From Desulfonema magnum (GTDB lineage Bacteria > Desulfobacterota > Desulfobacteria > Desulfobacterales > 4be13): a stretch of DNA of 64,000 bases. The translations under genes were made by a program, and so were the position numbers. Of the stretch, positions 33,505 through 41,517 are shown piece by piece (the stretch's first letter is position 1; every line of letters starts with the position of its first letter). Location of the stretch: assembly GCF_017377395.1 (NCBI RefSeq), contig NZ_CP061800.1, positions 4,609,633 through 4,673,632 on the forward strand. Direction: 5' to 3'. The notes below the pieces were generated by a model. The model was not told where the DNA came from. It did no database searches and was given only the letters and a program-made list of their open reading frames with translations.

Positions 33505-33720
33505 ATCTGCCCTTCGACAAGCTCAGGGCACGGCTGACATGCGTTCCCTGAGCTTGTCGGAGGCGTTCCCTGAGCTTGCCGGAGGCGTTCCCTGAGCTTG
33601 CCGGAGGCGTTCCCTGAGCTTGCCGGAGGCGTTCCCTGAGCTTGTCGGAGGCGTTCCCTGAGCTTGTCGGAGGCGTTCCCTGAGCTTGTCGGAGGCGTTC
33701 CCTGAGCTTGTCGAAGGGAA
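33505..33720. repeat. Eight tandem 22-bp GCGTTCCCTGAGCTTGTCGG units
   Basis: Units start at 33541, 33563, 33585, 33607, 33629, 33651, 33673 and 33695. They are preceded by an inverted CCCTTCGACAAGCTCAGGGC and end TGTCGAAGGG. Some units read TTGCCGG and others TTGTCGG. There are no spacers of varying sequence. Confidence 0.85.
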
Positions 33721-33819
33721 ATGTGGCTTTTATGATTTCCTGTGCAAAGAAAAAAGGCTTTCAGAATCTAAATCGCTAAATATTTCTTTACAATTAAATG
33801 TATTTGTGAAAAAAATAAA

Positions 33820-34000
33820 TTTTTTATATAAACGGGCATGACCTGCCGGTCACAACCAAGTATGAAAGTTTTGCAGTTTTTCCTAACACTTAACACCTGA
33901 CACCTGACACTTTCATATAAAGGGGCATGACCTGCCGGTCACAACCAAGTATGAAAGTTTTGCAGTTTTTTCCTAACACTTAACACCTAACACCTGACTA
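33820..34000. repeat. Tandem ATGACCTGCCGGTCACAACC repeats ending in CCTAACACTTAACACC
   Basis: Two near-identical units of about 92 bp begin CGGGCATGACCTGCC (33833) and GGGGCATGACCTGCC (33920). Each contains GACCTGCCGGTC and AGTATGAAAGTTTTGCAGTT and ends in the CTAACACTTAACACC array. A third copy lies at 56219-56322, again directly before a gene. The promoter of dgt must lie in or beside this repeat. Confidence 0.8.
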
Positions 34001-34051
34001 TAATCCGCTAAGAATTTTTTTTTATCTATTTGGAATTAATATCATTAAGTT

Positions 34052-35107
34052 ATGTCTATTCGTGAAGAGTTTGAAAAACGTGAAAAAAGCTTTATGTCTC
34101 CTTTCGGCTGTCTGAGCGCCGAATCACGAGGCCGTATAAAAACAGAAATCTCCTGCCCAATCCGGACGGCTTTCCAGGTGGACAAGGACCGAATTGTTTA
34201 TTCCAACGCGTTCAGACGATTAAAACATAAAACCCAGGTTTTTCTGTCTCCCTTGGGAGATCACTACAGAACCCGCCTCACCCATACGCTGGAAGTTGCT
34301 CAGATTGCCAGAACCATCGCACGGGCCATGCGTCTTAACGAAGACCTGACAGAAGCCATTGCCCTGGGGCATGACCTCGGACATACGCCATTCGGACATA
34401 GCGGGGAAACAGGGTTAAAGGAAATATTTTCAAAAGGCTTTTCGCATAATGAACAAAGCCTGCGGGTCATCGAAGTTTTGGAAAACAAAGGAAAAGGGCT
34501 TAATCTGACGTATGAGGTCCGTGACGGAATTTTAAAACATTCAAAAGGCTATGGAAGTATTGTTCCTGACGATCCGAACGATCAGCCATGCACTGCTGAA
34601 GGAAAGGTTGTACGATTTGCCGATATTATGGCATATCTGAACCATGACCTGGATGATGCCATCCGGAGCCGGGTGATCCGGGCGGACCAGGTTCCTGAAT
34701 CATGCTCAAGAGTTCTTGGACATAGCCACTGGGAACGGGCCACGACCATGATGCGGGATATTATCTTTTCAAGTGAAATTCGAGCCGAGGATTTTCAACT
34801 GAATATGAGCAGTGAGGTCTGTTCAGCGATGAGCACACTGAGACATTTCCTTTATGAAAATGTATATCGTTCACCCCAGGTACACGAAGAGTTTATAAAA
34901 GCAAAGAAGATTCTGTCCGAACTTTATGCCCGTCTTTTAAATGACAGAGATTTGCTCTGGAATGAACTTAAAAAAATGGAAATGGAAGAAGTCCGTCATA
35001 ATGGTGACTCTCATGAGCGGACCGTGTGTGATCTGATTGCCAGCATGACAGACAGATATGCGCTGGACCTTTACTCTGCAATTTTCTTTCCCTCACCTTT
35101 TGTTTGA
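34052..35107 (+). CDS. dgt: dGTP triphosphohydrolase-like HD-domain protein
   Basis: Hydrolyses dNTPs (typically dGTP) to nucleoside and triphosphate. FRRLKHKTQVF, THTLEVAQIARTIAR, and IALGHDLGHTPFGHSGE (HD metal site) are diagnostic, as is HNEQSLRVIEVLE. The 351-residue length marks the deoxyguanosinetriphosphate triphosphohydrolase-like subgroup, often annotated dgt, not the long E. coli form. The ATG at 34052 has only weak GGAA upstream. Upstream is repeat DNA; downstream a bidirectional hairpin separates it from the convergent OmpA gene. Such enzymes adjust dNTP pools and some act in phage defence; here no other defence gene is intact. Confidence 0.88.
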   Translation: MSIREEFEKREKSFMSPFGCLSAESRGRIKTEISCPIRTAFQVDKDRIVYSNAFRRLKHKTQVFLSPLGDHYRTRLTHTLEVAQIARTIARAMRLNEDLTEAIALGHDLGHTPFGHSGETGLKEIFSKGFSHNEQSLRVIEVLENKGKGLNLTYEVRDGILKHSKGYGSIVPDDPNDQPCTAEGKVVRFADIMAYLNHDLDDAIRSRVIRADQVPESCSRVLGHSHWERATTMMRDIIFSSEIRAEDFQLNMSSEVCSAMSTLRHFLYENVYRSPQVHEEFIKAKKILSELYARLLNDRDLLWNELKKMEMEEVRHNGDSHERTVCDLIASMTDRYALDLYSAIFFPSPFV

Positions 35108-35162
35108 AAGCTGACAGAAAATTATATTAGAAACCCGGGTTTTTCCGACACGAAATCAACGA

Positions 35163-35195
35163 AGACCTCCGAGGTTTTAAAAACCTCGGAGGTCT
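35163..35195. terminator. Bidirectional terminator-like palindrome between dgt and the OmpA gene
   Basis: Perfect 15-bp arms AGACCTCCGAGGTTT (35163-35177) and AAACCTCGGAGGTCT (35181-35195) with T and A runs in the loop region. It lies between convergent genes and suits termination from both sides. Confidence 0.6.
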
Positions 35196-35226
35196 GTGTG
35201 ACGGACAAAAGTTTACGCACGGGTAG

Positions 35227-35922
35227 TTATGATGTCTTAGGAGCAATTTTTATTTCCACCCTGCGATTTTGCAGGCGTCCCGCGCTGGTGTTATTAGGAG
35301 CGACGGGGCTGTTTTCTCCGAAAGCCATGGTTTCTATGCGGGAGGAAGCCACACCGTTCTGGATAAGCAGGGTTTTTACCGCTTCGGCACGCTGTCTTGA
35401 TAGATCCATATTATACGATTCTTTGCCCTGATTGTCTGTATGACCTTCCACAGTGATGGAGGTATCCGGATATTTAATCATCACGTCCGCGATACGTCTG
35501 AGTTCCGGATACATCTCTTTTTTTATTTTTGATGAATTCGTGTCAAACGTAACATCTCCTTTTAAGACAATGGACAACAGTTCCGCTTCCTGACGAACCA
35601 CCTCTGTTCTGAGTTCTTCCTTTTGGGCGGCAGCCTGTGCATCAGAAGCAGCTAAAACCTCTCTGAACGCCTTTTCCTGCTCGTCCATCATACGCCCCAG
35701 GGCTGCGCCTGCAAGTCCCCCCACAACAGCGCCCGCACCGGTTCCCCAGAGTGTTCCCTGTTTGTCACGCCCAATGGCCTGGCCAACGGCAGCGCCCACG
35801 GCAGCGCCGGCCACAGTGCCATAAACAGCTCCTTTTTCTGTTTTTGTTTTAGGGCCGCCATTGGTCGCACAGGATGCTGCAAGAAAAATAACCACAAGGC
35901 AAAACAACAGCATTTTTTTCAT
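35227..35922 (-). CDS. OmpA-family lipoprotein with glycine zipper
   Basis: A 231-residue outer-membrane lipoprotein. Lipobox AASC (Cys18), then a glycine-zipper segment (about 30-75: GTVAGAAVGAAVGQAIG, GAGAVVGGLAGAALG), a short helix, and an OmpA-C peptidoglycan-binding domain (about 115-228) with VEGHTDNQGKESYNMDLS and RAEAVKTLLIQNG. Pal/YiaD-like proteins of this design tether the outer membrane to the cell wall. AAGGAGAAAG is upstream of the ATG. Single gene; convergent with dgt. Confidence 0.9.
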   Translation of the reverse strand: MKKMLLFCLVVIFLAASCATNGGPKTKTEKGAVYGTVAGAAVGAAVGQAIGRDKQGTLWGTGAGAVVGGLAGAALGRMMDEQEKAFREVLAASDAQAAAQKEELRTEVVRQEAELLSIVLKGDVTFDTNSSKIKKEMYPELRRIADVMIKYPDTSITVEGHTDNQGKESYNMDLSRQRAEAVKTLLIQNGVASSRIETMAFGENSPVAPNNTSAGRLQNRRVEIKIAPKTS

Positions 35923-35969
35923 TTTCTTTCTCCTTTCTGATAAGTATTTAAATGGTTATATGAAAAGGT

Positions 35970-36090
35970 GTTAGGTGTTATTAGGTGTTAGGTGTTATTA
36001 GGTGTTAGGTGTTAGGTGTTAGGTGTTAAGTGTTAGGTGTTAAGTGTTAGGTGTTAGGTGTTAGGTGTTAGGTGTTAGGTGTTAAGTGCT
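35970..36090. repeat. Long GTGTTAGGT simple-repeat tract
   Basis: About twelve degenerate copies of TTAGGTG(T)/TTAAGTG in one orientation, between divergent or tandem gene starts. Same unit as 1378-1456. The remaining bases to 36206 show no gene. Confidence 0.85.
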
Positions 36091-36206
36091 ATGAAAAAAT
36101 TACGAAATTTTTATGTTTTTTGTGATTGCCGAATCATGGCTCTTTGCTTTATTAATATATTTCATAAAATAAAATGGAATTTTATGTCAAGGAAAAGTGT
36201 TCTCCT

Positions 36207-37544
36207 TTATGGCCTGTCTGAAAATTTCCGGGCGGATTTGATGATAAGCACACAGTGTTTTTTTTCCTTGAGAAAAATGTGTTCCAATTCATATGTTTTA
36301 TTGGGAACCAAATCCACGACAACCCTTAATTTGGAAACAGGGATTTTATGAAGCCCGGTTCGTATCTTTTGAATAAACTTACTGTTCACCTTGATATAAG
36401 AATCTGTATCCTTGCCAAGACGGGTATCAAAAAAGTCGCAAACCACCTTTGGGGGGTCTTCTTCAATGAAAAAGATTTTAGGCGGATGAAAGCTGTTTTG
36501 TACAAAAATGACTTTTTCCTTTCCCTCTGATGTGAGGTCAGTCCGGATGGCTCTGATTTCCCGGGTGACTTCTGCATCGGCTGTCTGATCCTGATCTGAC
36601 AGGGAAAAAAGACGCTGATGAGACCAGCCGGTCCTGCCATCATCAAGTCTGATGTGAAGCCATTCTTCCTTTTTATCAATAACGGATACCGTACTTCCTT
36701 TTTTCAAGCTGAATTTGATGTCAGATTGAAGAGAGGGGGCTTTTCTGATGCGCCCGGCATTAACCTTCAGCGTCACTTTATTTTCAGATAGTTTGGGAGG
36801 CTGTGAGGAACTCATTTGGGACGGCACTGTTCTCTTTTTTTCCGATTTTTTCTCAGATTGTCGTTGACGGTCTTTGATTCCGAGCTTTTTAATTGTCTTT
36901 TTCAGTGCCAGTTTCAATTCTTTGGCATTTCCGGCTCGAAAATACCCCCCTTGTCCTGCCTGTGCAATACCTGAAAGCTGTTTTTCAGCATCACCGGTGA
37001 CGTCAAAACCAATAACATGCACGGCAAATTTTATCCCTTTGGCCTTTAATTCACGGACCAATGCACAGGGATCATTCATGCAGGAATCCTGACCGTCAGC
37101 TATCAGGATAACCGCTGTTCTGCCTTTAAGATGTCTGATCTTTTCACTGGCATTCCGGATAGCCAGAGAAACAGATGTCATGCCTGTGGGGGTAATCGCT
37201 CTGATTTTTTTGATAAGAAGCGCCGCATTCATCGGGCTTACGGGGACAAGTTCTTCCACATCGTTGCAATCGCCTTTGTGTCGGTGACCGTAAGCCACCA
37301 GCCCTGCTTGCAGACTGGCCGGAAGCGTTTTTATCTGGTCAGTTAAAATGTCTCTGACAATTCCGATTTTTGTTTTTCCGTTTATCCGGAATTCCATGCT
37401 GCCTGACGCGTCAAGAATGAAAATCAGATTATCTGTGGAGACCCGGGCCCGAGAAATCCCGGTGCTGACAAACAATGTAACCAGGATTAAAAAAAGAGTC
37501 AGAACTAAAGGATTTATCTGAAATTCAAAAGGATGCCTCTGCAT
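36207..37544 (-). CDS. von Willebrand factor A protein with SH3 and AMIN-like domains
   Basis: A 445-residue exported protein. A hydrophobic segment (residues 12-30) acts as signal or anchor. The vWA domain (about 38-215) has MIDAS DASGSM (45-50), TGMTSVSLAI and LIADGQDSC. A charged linker (QRQSEKKSEKKR) leads to an SH3b domain (about 252-315: VNAGRIRKAPSLQSDIKF, WLHIRLDDGRTGWSHQRL), and the C-terminus (about 345-440: FFIEEDPPKVVCDFFDTRLG, IRTGLHKIPVSKLRVVVDL) looks like an AMIN domain, which targets cell-wall polymers. The start is at 37544 with GGGAGG upstream. Probably a periplasmic or surface protein that binds a metal-dependent ligand and peptidoglycan. Confidence 0.85.
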   Translation of the reverse strand: MQRHPFEFQINPLVLTLFLILVTLFVSTGISRARVSTDNLIFILDASGSMEFRINGKTKIGIVRDILTDQIKTLPASLQAGLVAYGHRHKGDCNDVEELVPVSPMNAALLIKKIRAITPTGMTSVSLAIRNASEKIRHLKGRTAVILIADGQDSCMNDPCALVRELKAKGIKFAVHVIGFDVTGDAEKQLSGIAQAGQGGYFRAGNAKELKLALKKTIKKLGIKDRQRQSEKKSEKKRTVPSQMSSSQPPKLSENKVTLKVNAGRIRKAPSLQSDIKFSLKKGSTVSVIDKKEEWLHIRLDDGRTGWSHQRLFSLSDQDQTADAEVTREIRAIRTDLTSEGKEKVIFVQNSFHPPKIFFIEEDPPKVVCDFFDTRLGKDTDSYIKVNSKFIQKIRTGLHKIPVSKLRVVVDLVPNKTYELEHIFLKEKKHCVLIIKSARKFSDRP

Positions 37545-37655
37545 AACAGTACCTCCCATTTTTTTGATAAAAAACAAATTTTGATTCAAACGCGTGCGAA
37601 AATTATTTTTCACACAGACTCTGAAAAATGATTTTCAGCGTCCGGATTTCATAAT

Positions 37656-37746
37656 GCTCGATAATCAAGTTTTTTGACCTGGTCCGAATAAAAAGCTTGT
37701 CATTCCTGCTTTCGCAGGAATAACAGAAAAAACTTGATTATCGAGT
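37656..37746. repeat. CTCGATAATCAAG-ended inverted-repeat element
   Basis: Ends CTCGATAATCAAGTTTTTT and AAAAAACTTGATTATCGAG are perfect inverse complements. The centre is CATTCCTGCTTTCGCAGGAA. About 91 bp, no gene; related copies at 32195 and 39430. Confidence 0.85.
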
Positions 37747-37867
37747 AATAAAAACCTCTCGGAGCCTCCGGATACGGGGTTTCCGCACAAGCGTATTGGA
37801 ACGAATGAATTTCCTGTCGTACATGACCAAATAAGTTCCGAGGGATAAGGGAAATTCGGAAAATCCG

Positions 37868-38012
37868 AAAGCATGCAGAACAATTTTTCAAATTGTCCGA
37901 AAAACAATTTGGAAAATTGTTTTACATACAAAGCCCCCGTCGTTGCTGACATCATGTCGGACAATTTTTCAAATTGTCCGAAAAACAATTTGGAAAATTG
38001 TCTTACATGCGA
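37868..38012. repeat. Duplicated CAATTTTTCAAATTGTCCG hairpin block
   Basis: A block of CAATTTTTCAAATTGTCCG and AAACAATTTGGAAAATTGT is present twice (37871 and 37962), separated by about 55 bp of unrelated sequence. Each half is itself a hairpin. A weaker relative sits at 49418-49457. Confidence 0.7.
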
Positions 38013-38060
38013 ACAGCCTGTCAGAATCAGTGCGGTCAGGAAGTCGTTGTCATTTCAAGC

Positions 38061-38825
38061 CTAATGCGGACCCGGGGTTACAGAGACAAGCTCTCCGACA
38101 AAACTTCCGACAGCAACCTTGCTCTTTATTTTGATGGGAATCCGCCGCTTATCTGCTGAAACCCACAGTTCAATTTTAGCGTCTTTGCTTTTTTCAAATA
38201 CCCCCCCGACATGCTTGAGTTCAGGTTCCAATAAATAAGCGTCATATGTTGTGCCTGCCAATTTTATTTTGTCTTTTTTTACAACAGCGACTTTCCCCAG
38301 CACACATTTTTTTCCGTCTGTGACCGGTCTTTCGATTTTCATTTTTTCTTTGAGATCAAAAAGACGGGCGTAGTAAAAAGCTGACAACGGGTCAAAGGAT
38401 CCGGGCAACAACGCAATGGGATTTTTTTTCTTCCCAAAATTAGAAAATTCCGCCTCGTTTTTTTCCCAATCAAAATGAACAACAATATCTCTGTGGGTTT
38501 TCCCTTCTTTTTGTTTTTTTTTGTACAAAACCGAACGATTCATATTTATATCCATATAAGCATCTATTCGGTCACGGACTTTATAAAAAAAATCAATAAA
38601 CGGAGTGGATTTTGCTGTCATTACAAAATGATATGCTCTGACACCATTGACGGTTTCAATAGGAAGCACCTCAAGCGTGGCTTCTCCTGCCTTTATAACG
38701 CTCCATTTAAGATCAAATGTCAGCTTTTCCCCCGGATAGAAAGGGAGTTCCTGCTCGGCTGCGCTGAGATTACGGGCAAAGCCGACAACAATAATTACTG
38801 TGATAACTCTGATGAATAATTTCAA
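38061..38825 (-). CDS. DUF3108 domain periplasmic protein
   Basis: A 254-residue exported protein: signal peptide to ARNLSAAEQ, then LPFYPGEKLTFDLKWSVIKAGEATLEV and the YHFVMTAKSTPFIDFFYKVRDRI block, which is the DUF3108 pattern (a beta-rich fold), followed by LPGSFDPLSAFYYAR and ELWVSADKRRIPIKIKSKV near the end. Function is unassigned in the family; homologues are periplasmic and often single genes. No strong ribosome site was seen (AAAAATTG before the ATG). Flanked on both sides by repeats. Confidence 0.82.
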   Translation of the reverse strand: MKLFIRVITVIIVVGFARNLSAAEQELPFYPGEKLTFDLKWSVIKAGEATLEVLPIETVNGVRAYHFVMTAKSTPFIDFFYKVRDRIDAYMDINMNRSVLYKKKQKEGKTHRDIVVHFDWEKNEAEFSNFGKKKNPIALLPGSFDPLSAFYYARLFDLKEKMKIERPVTDGKKCVLGKVAVVKKDKIKLAGTTYDAYLLEPELKHVGGVFEKSKDAKIELWVSADKRRIPIKIKSKVAVGSFVGELVSVTPGPH

Positions 38826-39425
38826 TTTTTACCTGCCATAATAATTTCAATAAGAAATTGCACCCGGATCAAGATGCTGTCCAAGTAAGGGATTTTCAAA
38901 AAAATAAAACACTTGATATCCGTCCTGCATTTTTCCGAATTTCCGAATCAGGTATGTTATTTATTTGAACTTCCCTGATAAGGAGCGCAGGAAAAAGGAG
39001 TTTAATCTGCTATCCTGATATAAAATTTTTAATATTATCCTAAACAGCTAAATCTTTCAATAAAATATTTGAAGATCGAAGCGTATATTTTAAAATAATA
39101 TTTTATGATAAAATCAGCAGACCTGAAAATTTTGGAACCGTGTGCGGGACAAAGAGGATGCAACAAAGAAACCGGCTTTTTCGACCTGTGCGGTTACAAT
39201 TTTTGTAGGGTGGGTGGAGCGAAGCGCAACCCACCACACATATTTTAAAATTTCAAATAATTATATTTAACCACACAGGTCGAAATCTTTTGCCAGACAA
39301 GATTATAAATCCATAAATCCTGTCCGGCAAGAAAACTCAGAATTAACTTGACAGACCTGTTCAGCAAATGGAAAAAGCCTTCAGCGATTTCGTTTCCAAA
39401 TTTAACGTGGGGGGAGTCCTGAACA
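38826..39425. other. Gene-free region with repeat fragments
   Basis: Contains GGTATGTTATTTATTTGAAC (38952-38971), which matches the tail of the palindrome at 9165-9190; a single AAACCGGCTTTTTCGACC half element (39170); and a half copy of the GTAGGGTGGGTGGAGCGAAG family at 39207-39240. No coding sequence was supported. Confidence 0.6.
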
Positions 39426-39429
39426 CTCG

Positions 39430-39525
39430 ATGATCAGGTTTTCTGCCCCGGTTCGGACAAAAAACTGAGTTCACGCCGAAGCCTGCGAAAGCAGGAATGA
39501 CAGAAAAAAAACTTGAACATCGGGT
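39430..39525. repeat. ACTCGATGATCAGG-ended element, diverged copy
   Basis: Left end ACTCGATGATCAGGTTTTCT, right end AAAAACTTGAACATCGGGT, interior GCCTGCGAAAGCAGGAATGA. It belongs to the same family as 32195 and 37656. Confidence 0.65.
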
Positions 39526-39680
39526 GAAAAAGTAATGATGTACGAAATTCAGGCTGATAATATGCAAAATGATGAATCTGATTCATCATTACTTATTCAC
39601 TTATTCAGGACTGCCCGCATGGAAACGAGGATCATCAAATCATACAAAAAATTTAAGGTCAAATACAAAGGAGAGATCAA

Positions 39681-40532
39681 ATGACAGCACAAGCAAAGAA
39701 AGGAATGATTGTTTATTGTTCACCTGCCGGCGCAACCCGCCATGTGGCTCAGGTGATAGAAAAGAAGCTCACTGAATTGGGAACTGAAGTTTCTGTATTT
39801 GATCTGGGTAAAAAAGAGGATGAAGCCGGTGCCATTTCGGAGATTCAGAACGCAAAAGATAACTTCTGCCTTTTTGTCGGTTCCCCGGTATATGTTTCCC
39901 ATGCCATTCCGCCGGTGATGAACTTTATTTCCAAATTGCCTGAAAATACCGGCGCGTCTGCTGTCCCTTTTGTCACATGGGGCGGTGTCACCAGCGGAAT
40001 TGCGCTCTGGGAAATGGGAAAGGCATTAACAGAAAAAGGTATAAACATGATCGGAGCGACCAAAATTCTGGCGACTCATTCCATGATGTGGCGGTCTGAA
40101 AATCCGCTCGGAAACGGTCATCCGTCTCCTGAGGATGATAAAATAATTCAGGATATGGTTCGTCATGTCTGTGAAAATCTGTCCGCTGATTTTACAAAAG
40201 GGATTCCGCTCTCTGAACTGGCTTATTATCCTGAGGAGGCCCGCGTCCAGATGGCGAACATTACTCTGAAAGCCGCCAAAGGCATTATGCCAAAGCGTGA
40301 GGTGGATGAAAAATTATGCACTAAGTGCGAGGTCTGTTCGGATGTCTGTCCGACTGACTCTGTCCGGTTTTCACCTTTTCCTGAGTTTGGTGACAATTGT
40401 ATTTTTTGTTACAACTGTGTGAGAAACTGTCCTGAAGAAGCCATTAAAGCCGATTTCTCACTTGTTGAAGAACGAATCCGGGACAGGGCCAAACAGCTTT
40501 CCGAAAAACCGTTTATCCAGATATTTGTATAA
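39681..40532 (+). CDS. EFR1-type flavodoxin/ferredoxin fusion
   Basis: A 283-residue soluble redox protein. A flavodoxin-like N-domain (IVYCSPAGATRHVAQVIEKK, CLFVGSPVYVSHAIPP, VPFVTWGGVTSG) is fused to a C-terminal bacterial ferredoxin with two [4Fe-4S] motifs, CTKCEVCSDVCP and CIFCYNCVRNCP. EFR1 (EFR1-family ferrodoxin) proteins are common in anaerobes and presumably shuttle electrons; substrate not known. AAAGGAGAGATCAA gives a good ribosome site. A transposable repeat copy follows 74 bases after the stop. Confidence 0.88.
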   Translation: MTAQAKKGMIVYCSPAGATRHVAQVIEKKLTELGTEVSVFDLGKKEDEAGAISEIQNAKDNFCLFVGSPVYVSHAIPPVMNFISKLPENTGASAVPFVTWGGVTSGIALWEMGKALTEKGINMIGATKILATHSMMWRSENPLGNGHPSPEDDKIIQDMVRHVCENLSADFTKGIPLSELAYYPEEARVQMANITLKAAKGIMPKREVDEKLCTKCEVCSDVCPTDSVRFSPFPEFGDNCIFCYNCVRNCPEEAIKADFSLVEERIRDRAKQLSEKPFIQIFV

Positions 40533-40605
40533 CTGGCGATCCGGCCGGATTGACAAATCTGACGGAGATGGCTCGGATTTGCCAATCTGAGCCAACCTCG
40601 GACGA

Positions 40606-40738
40606 TAATACTGCTGACTTAAGCGTAAGCGGGTTTTCCGGTATTTTCTCCGGAGTGCGAAAAATGCTTTTTCGCAGGCGCAAAAATAAAATTTTTGCAC
40701 TCCGGATCCGTTCGGAAGTGCCTGAGTCAACAGCATTG
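40606..40738. mobile_element. Foldback element (copy 2), single core, 11-bp target duplication
   Basis: Ends are TAATACTGCTGACTTAAGC and, inverted, CAATGCTGTTGACTCAGGC. The flanks ACCTCGGACGA at 40595-40605 and 40739-40749 are identical 11-bp direct repeats. One 66-bp-type core lies inside in inverse orientation to copy 1. The element fills the gap between the EFR1 gene and the end of rsmG. Confidence 0.9.
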
Positions 40739-40757
40739 ACCTCGGACGATACCAGGA

Positions 40758-41462
40758 TCATGGCCGCTTTAAACAGATAATGGCTCTTTCCGCGCCGAGA
40801 TAAGGCAGCTTATATTTTTTCAGCACCAGAGAAAAACCATCTTTTCCGGTTTTCAAATTTTCCCACGATTCAATTTCCGCTTCAGAGACCTTCCCTTTCA
40901 GCGCAATCATCATTCCATGTTCTGCAAGCAGCGGCCGGGCCATTGCAACAAACGCGTCCAAAGAAGAAAGCGCACGGCATATAATCACATCAAAGGCTTT
41001 TGCAAAGGGCTTCTCTCTGGCGAGGTCCTCTGCCCGGATGTGTCTGGCTTTGATATTCCCAAGTTTAAGGGTTCTGATGATGTGCTTCTGAAAACTGACC
41101 TTTTTCCGAGATGTATCAATCAGCGTAACCGATAAAGACGGGATCAGTATTTTAAGGGGAATTCCGGGAAAGCCCCCGCCCGATCCAATATCCAACAAAG
41201 ACGAACTCGGAGGAATGACAGGAGCAGGCGCGATTGAATCCAGAAAATGTTTGACCGCGACTTCCAGGGGATCTGTAATCGCAGTAAGATTCATTTTTCG
41301 GTTCCATTTTAAAAGCTCAAGCCCATGGATAGCAAACTGACCGGTTTTTTCCTGGTCAGGACAGACATCAAAAGTCTTCGCACCTTCGATAATCAGATAC
41401 TTCCATTGAGCTGAACCAATGGGGAATTTATGATTCGTGATTCGTAATTCGTGATTTGTCAT
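40758..41462 (-). CDS. rsmG: 16S rRNA (guanine-527-N7)-methyltransferase
   Basis: Methylates G527 of 16S rRNA with AdoMet. LLKWNRKMNLTAITDPLEV, KHFLDSIAP, LLDIGSGGGFPGIPLKI (AdoMet loop), RHIRAEDLA and FDVIICRALSSL are characteristic of RsmG/GidB. The start is uncertain: the first in-frame ATG near the conserved part is at 41462, but its codons (MTNHELRITNHKF) are a copy of the dispersed AATCACGAATCA repeat. No Shine-Dalgarno is visible; the frame is open to 41561. The repeat has therefore replaced or extended the native N-terminus. It overlaps neither neighbour and lies 55 bases after the CoA-transferase gene on the same strand. Confidence 0.88.
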   Translation of the reverse strand: MTNHELRITNHKFPIGSAQWKYLIIEGAKTFDVCPDQEKTGQFAIHGLELLKWNRKMNLTAITDPLEVAVKHFLDSIAPAPVIPPSSSLLDIGSGGGFPGIPLKILIPSLSVTLIDTSRKKVSFQKHIIRTLKLGNIKARHIRAEDLAREKPFAKAFDVIICRALSSLDAFVAMARPLLAEHGMMIALKGKVSEAEIESWENLKTGKDGFSLVLKKYKLPYLGAERAIICLKRP

Positions 41463-41517
41463 TTGTGGTTTGCGATTTATTTTTATCCGCCGTGAGATGG
41501 GTTGCGATACCAGCCCC

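Noticed and set aside
33505..33720. Possible CRISPR array
   Set aside because: The 22-bp units follow each other without unique spacers and no cas gene is present; the same holds for 15445-15548.
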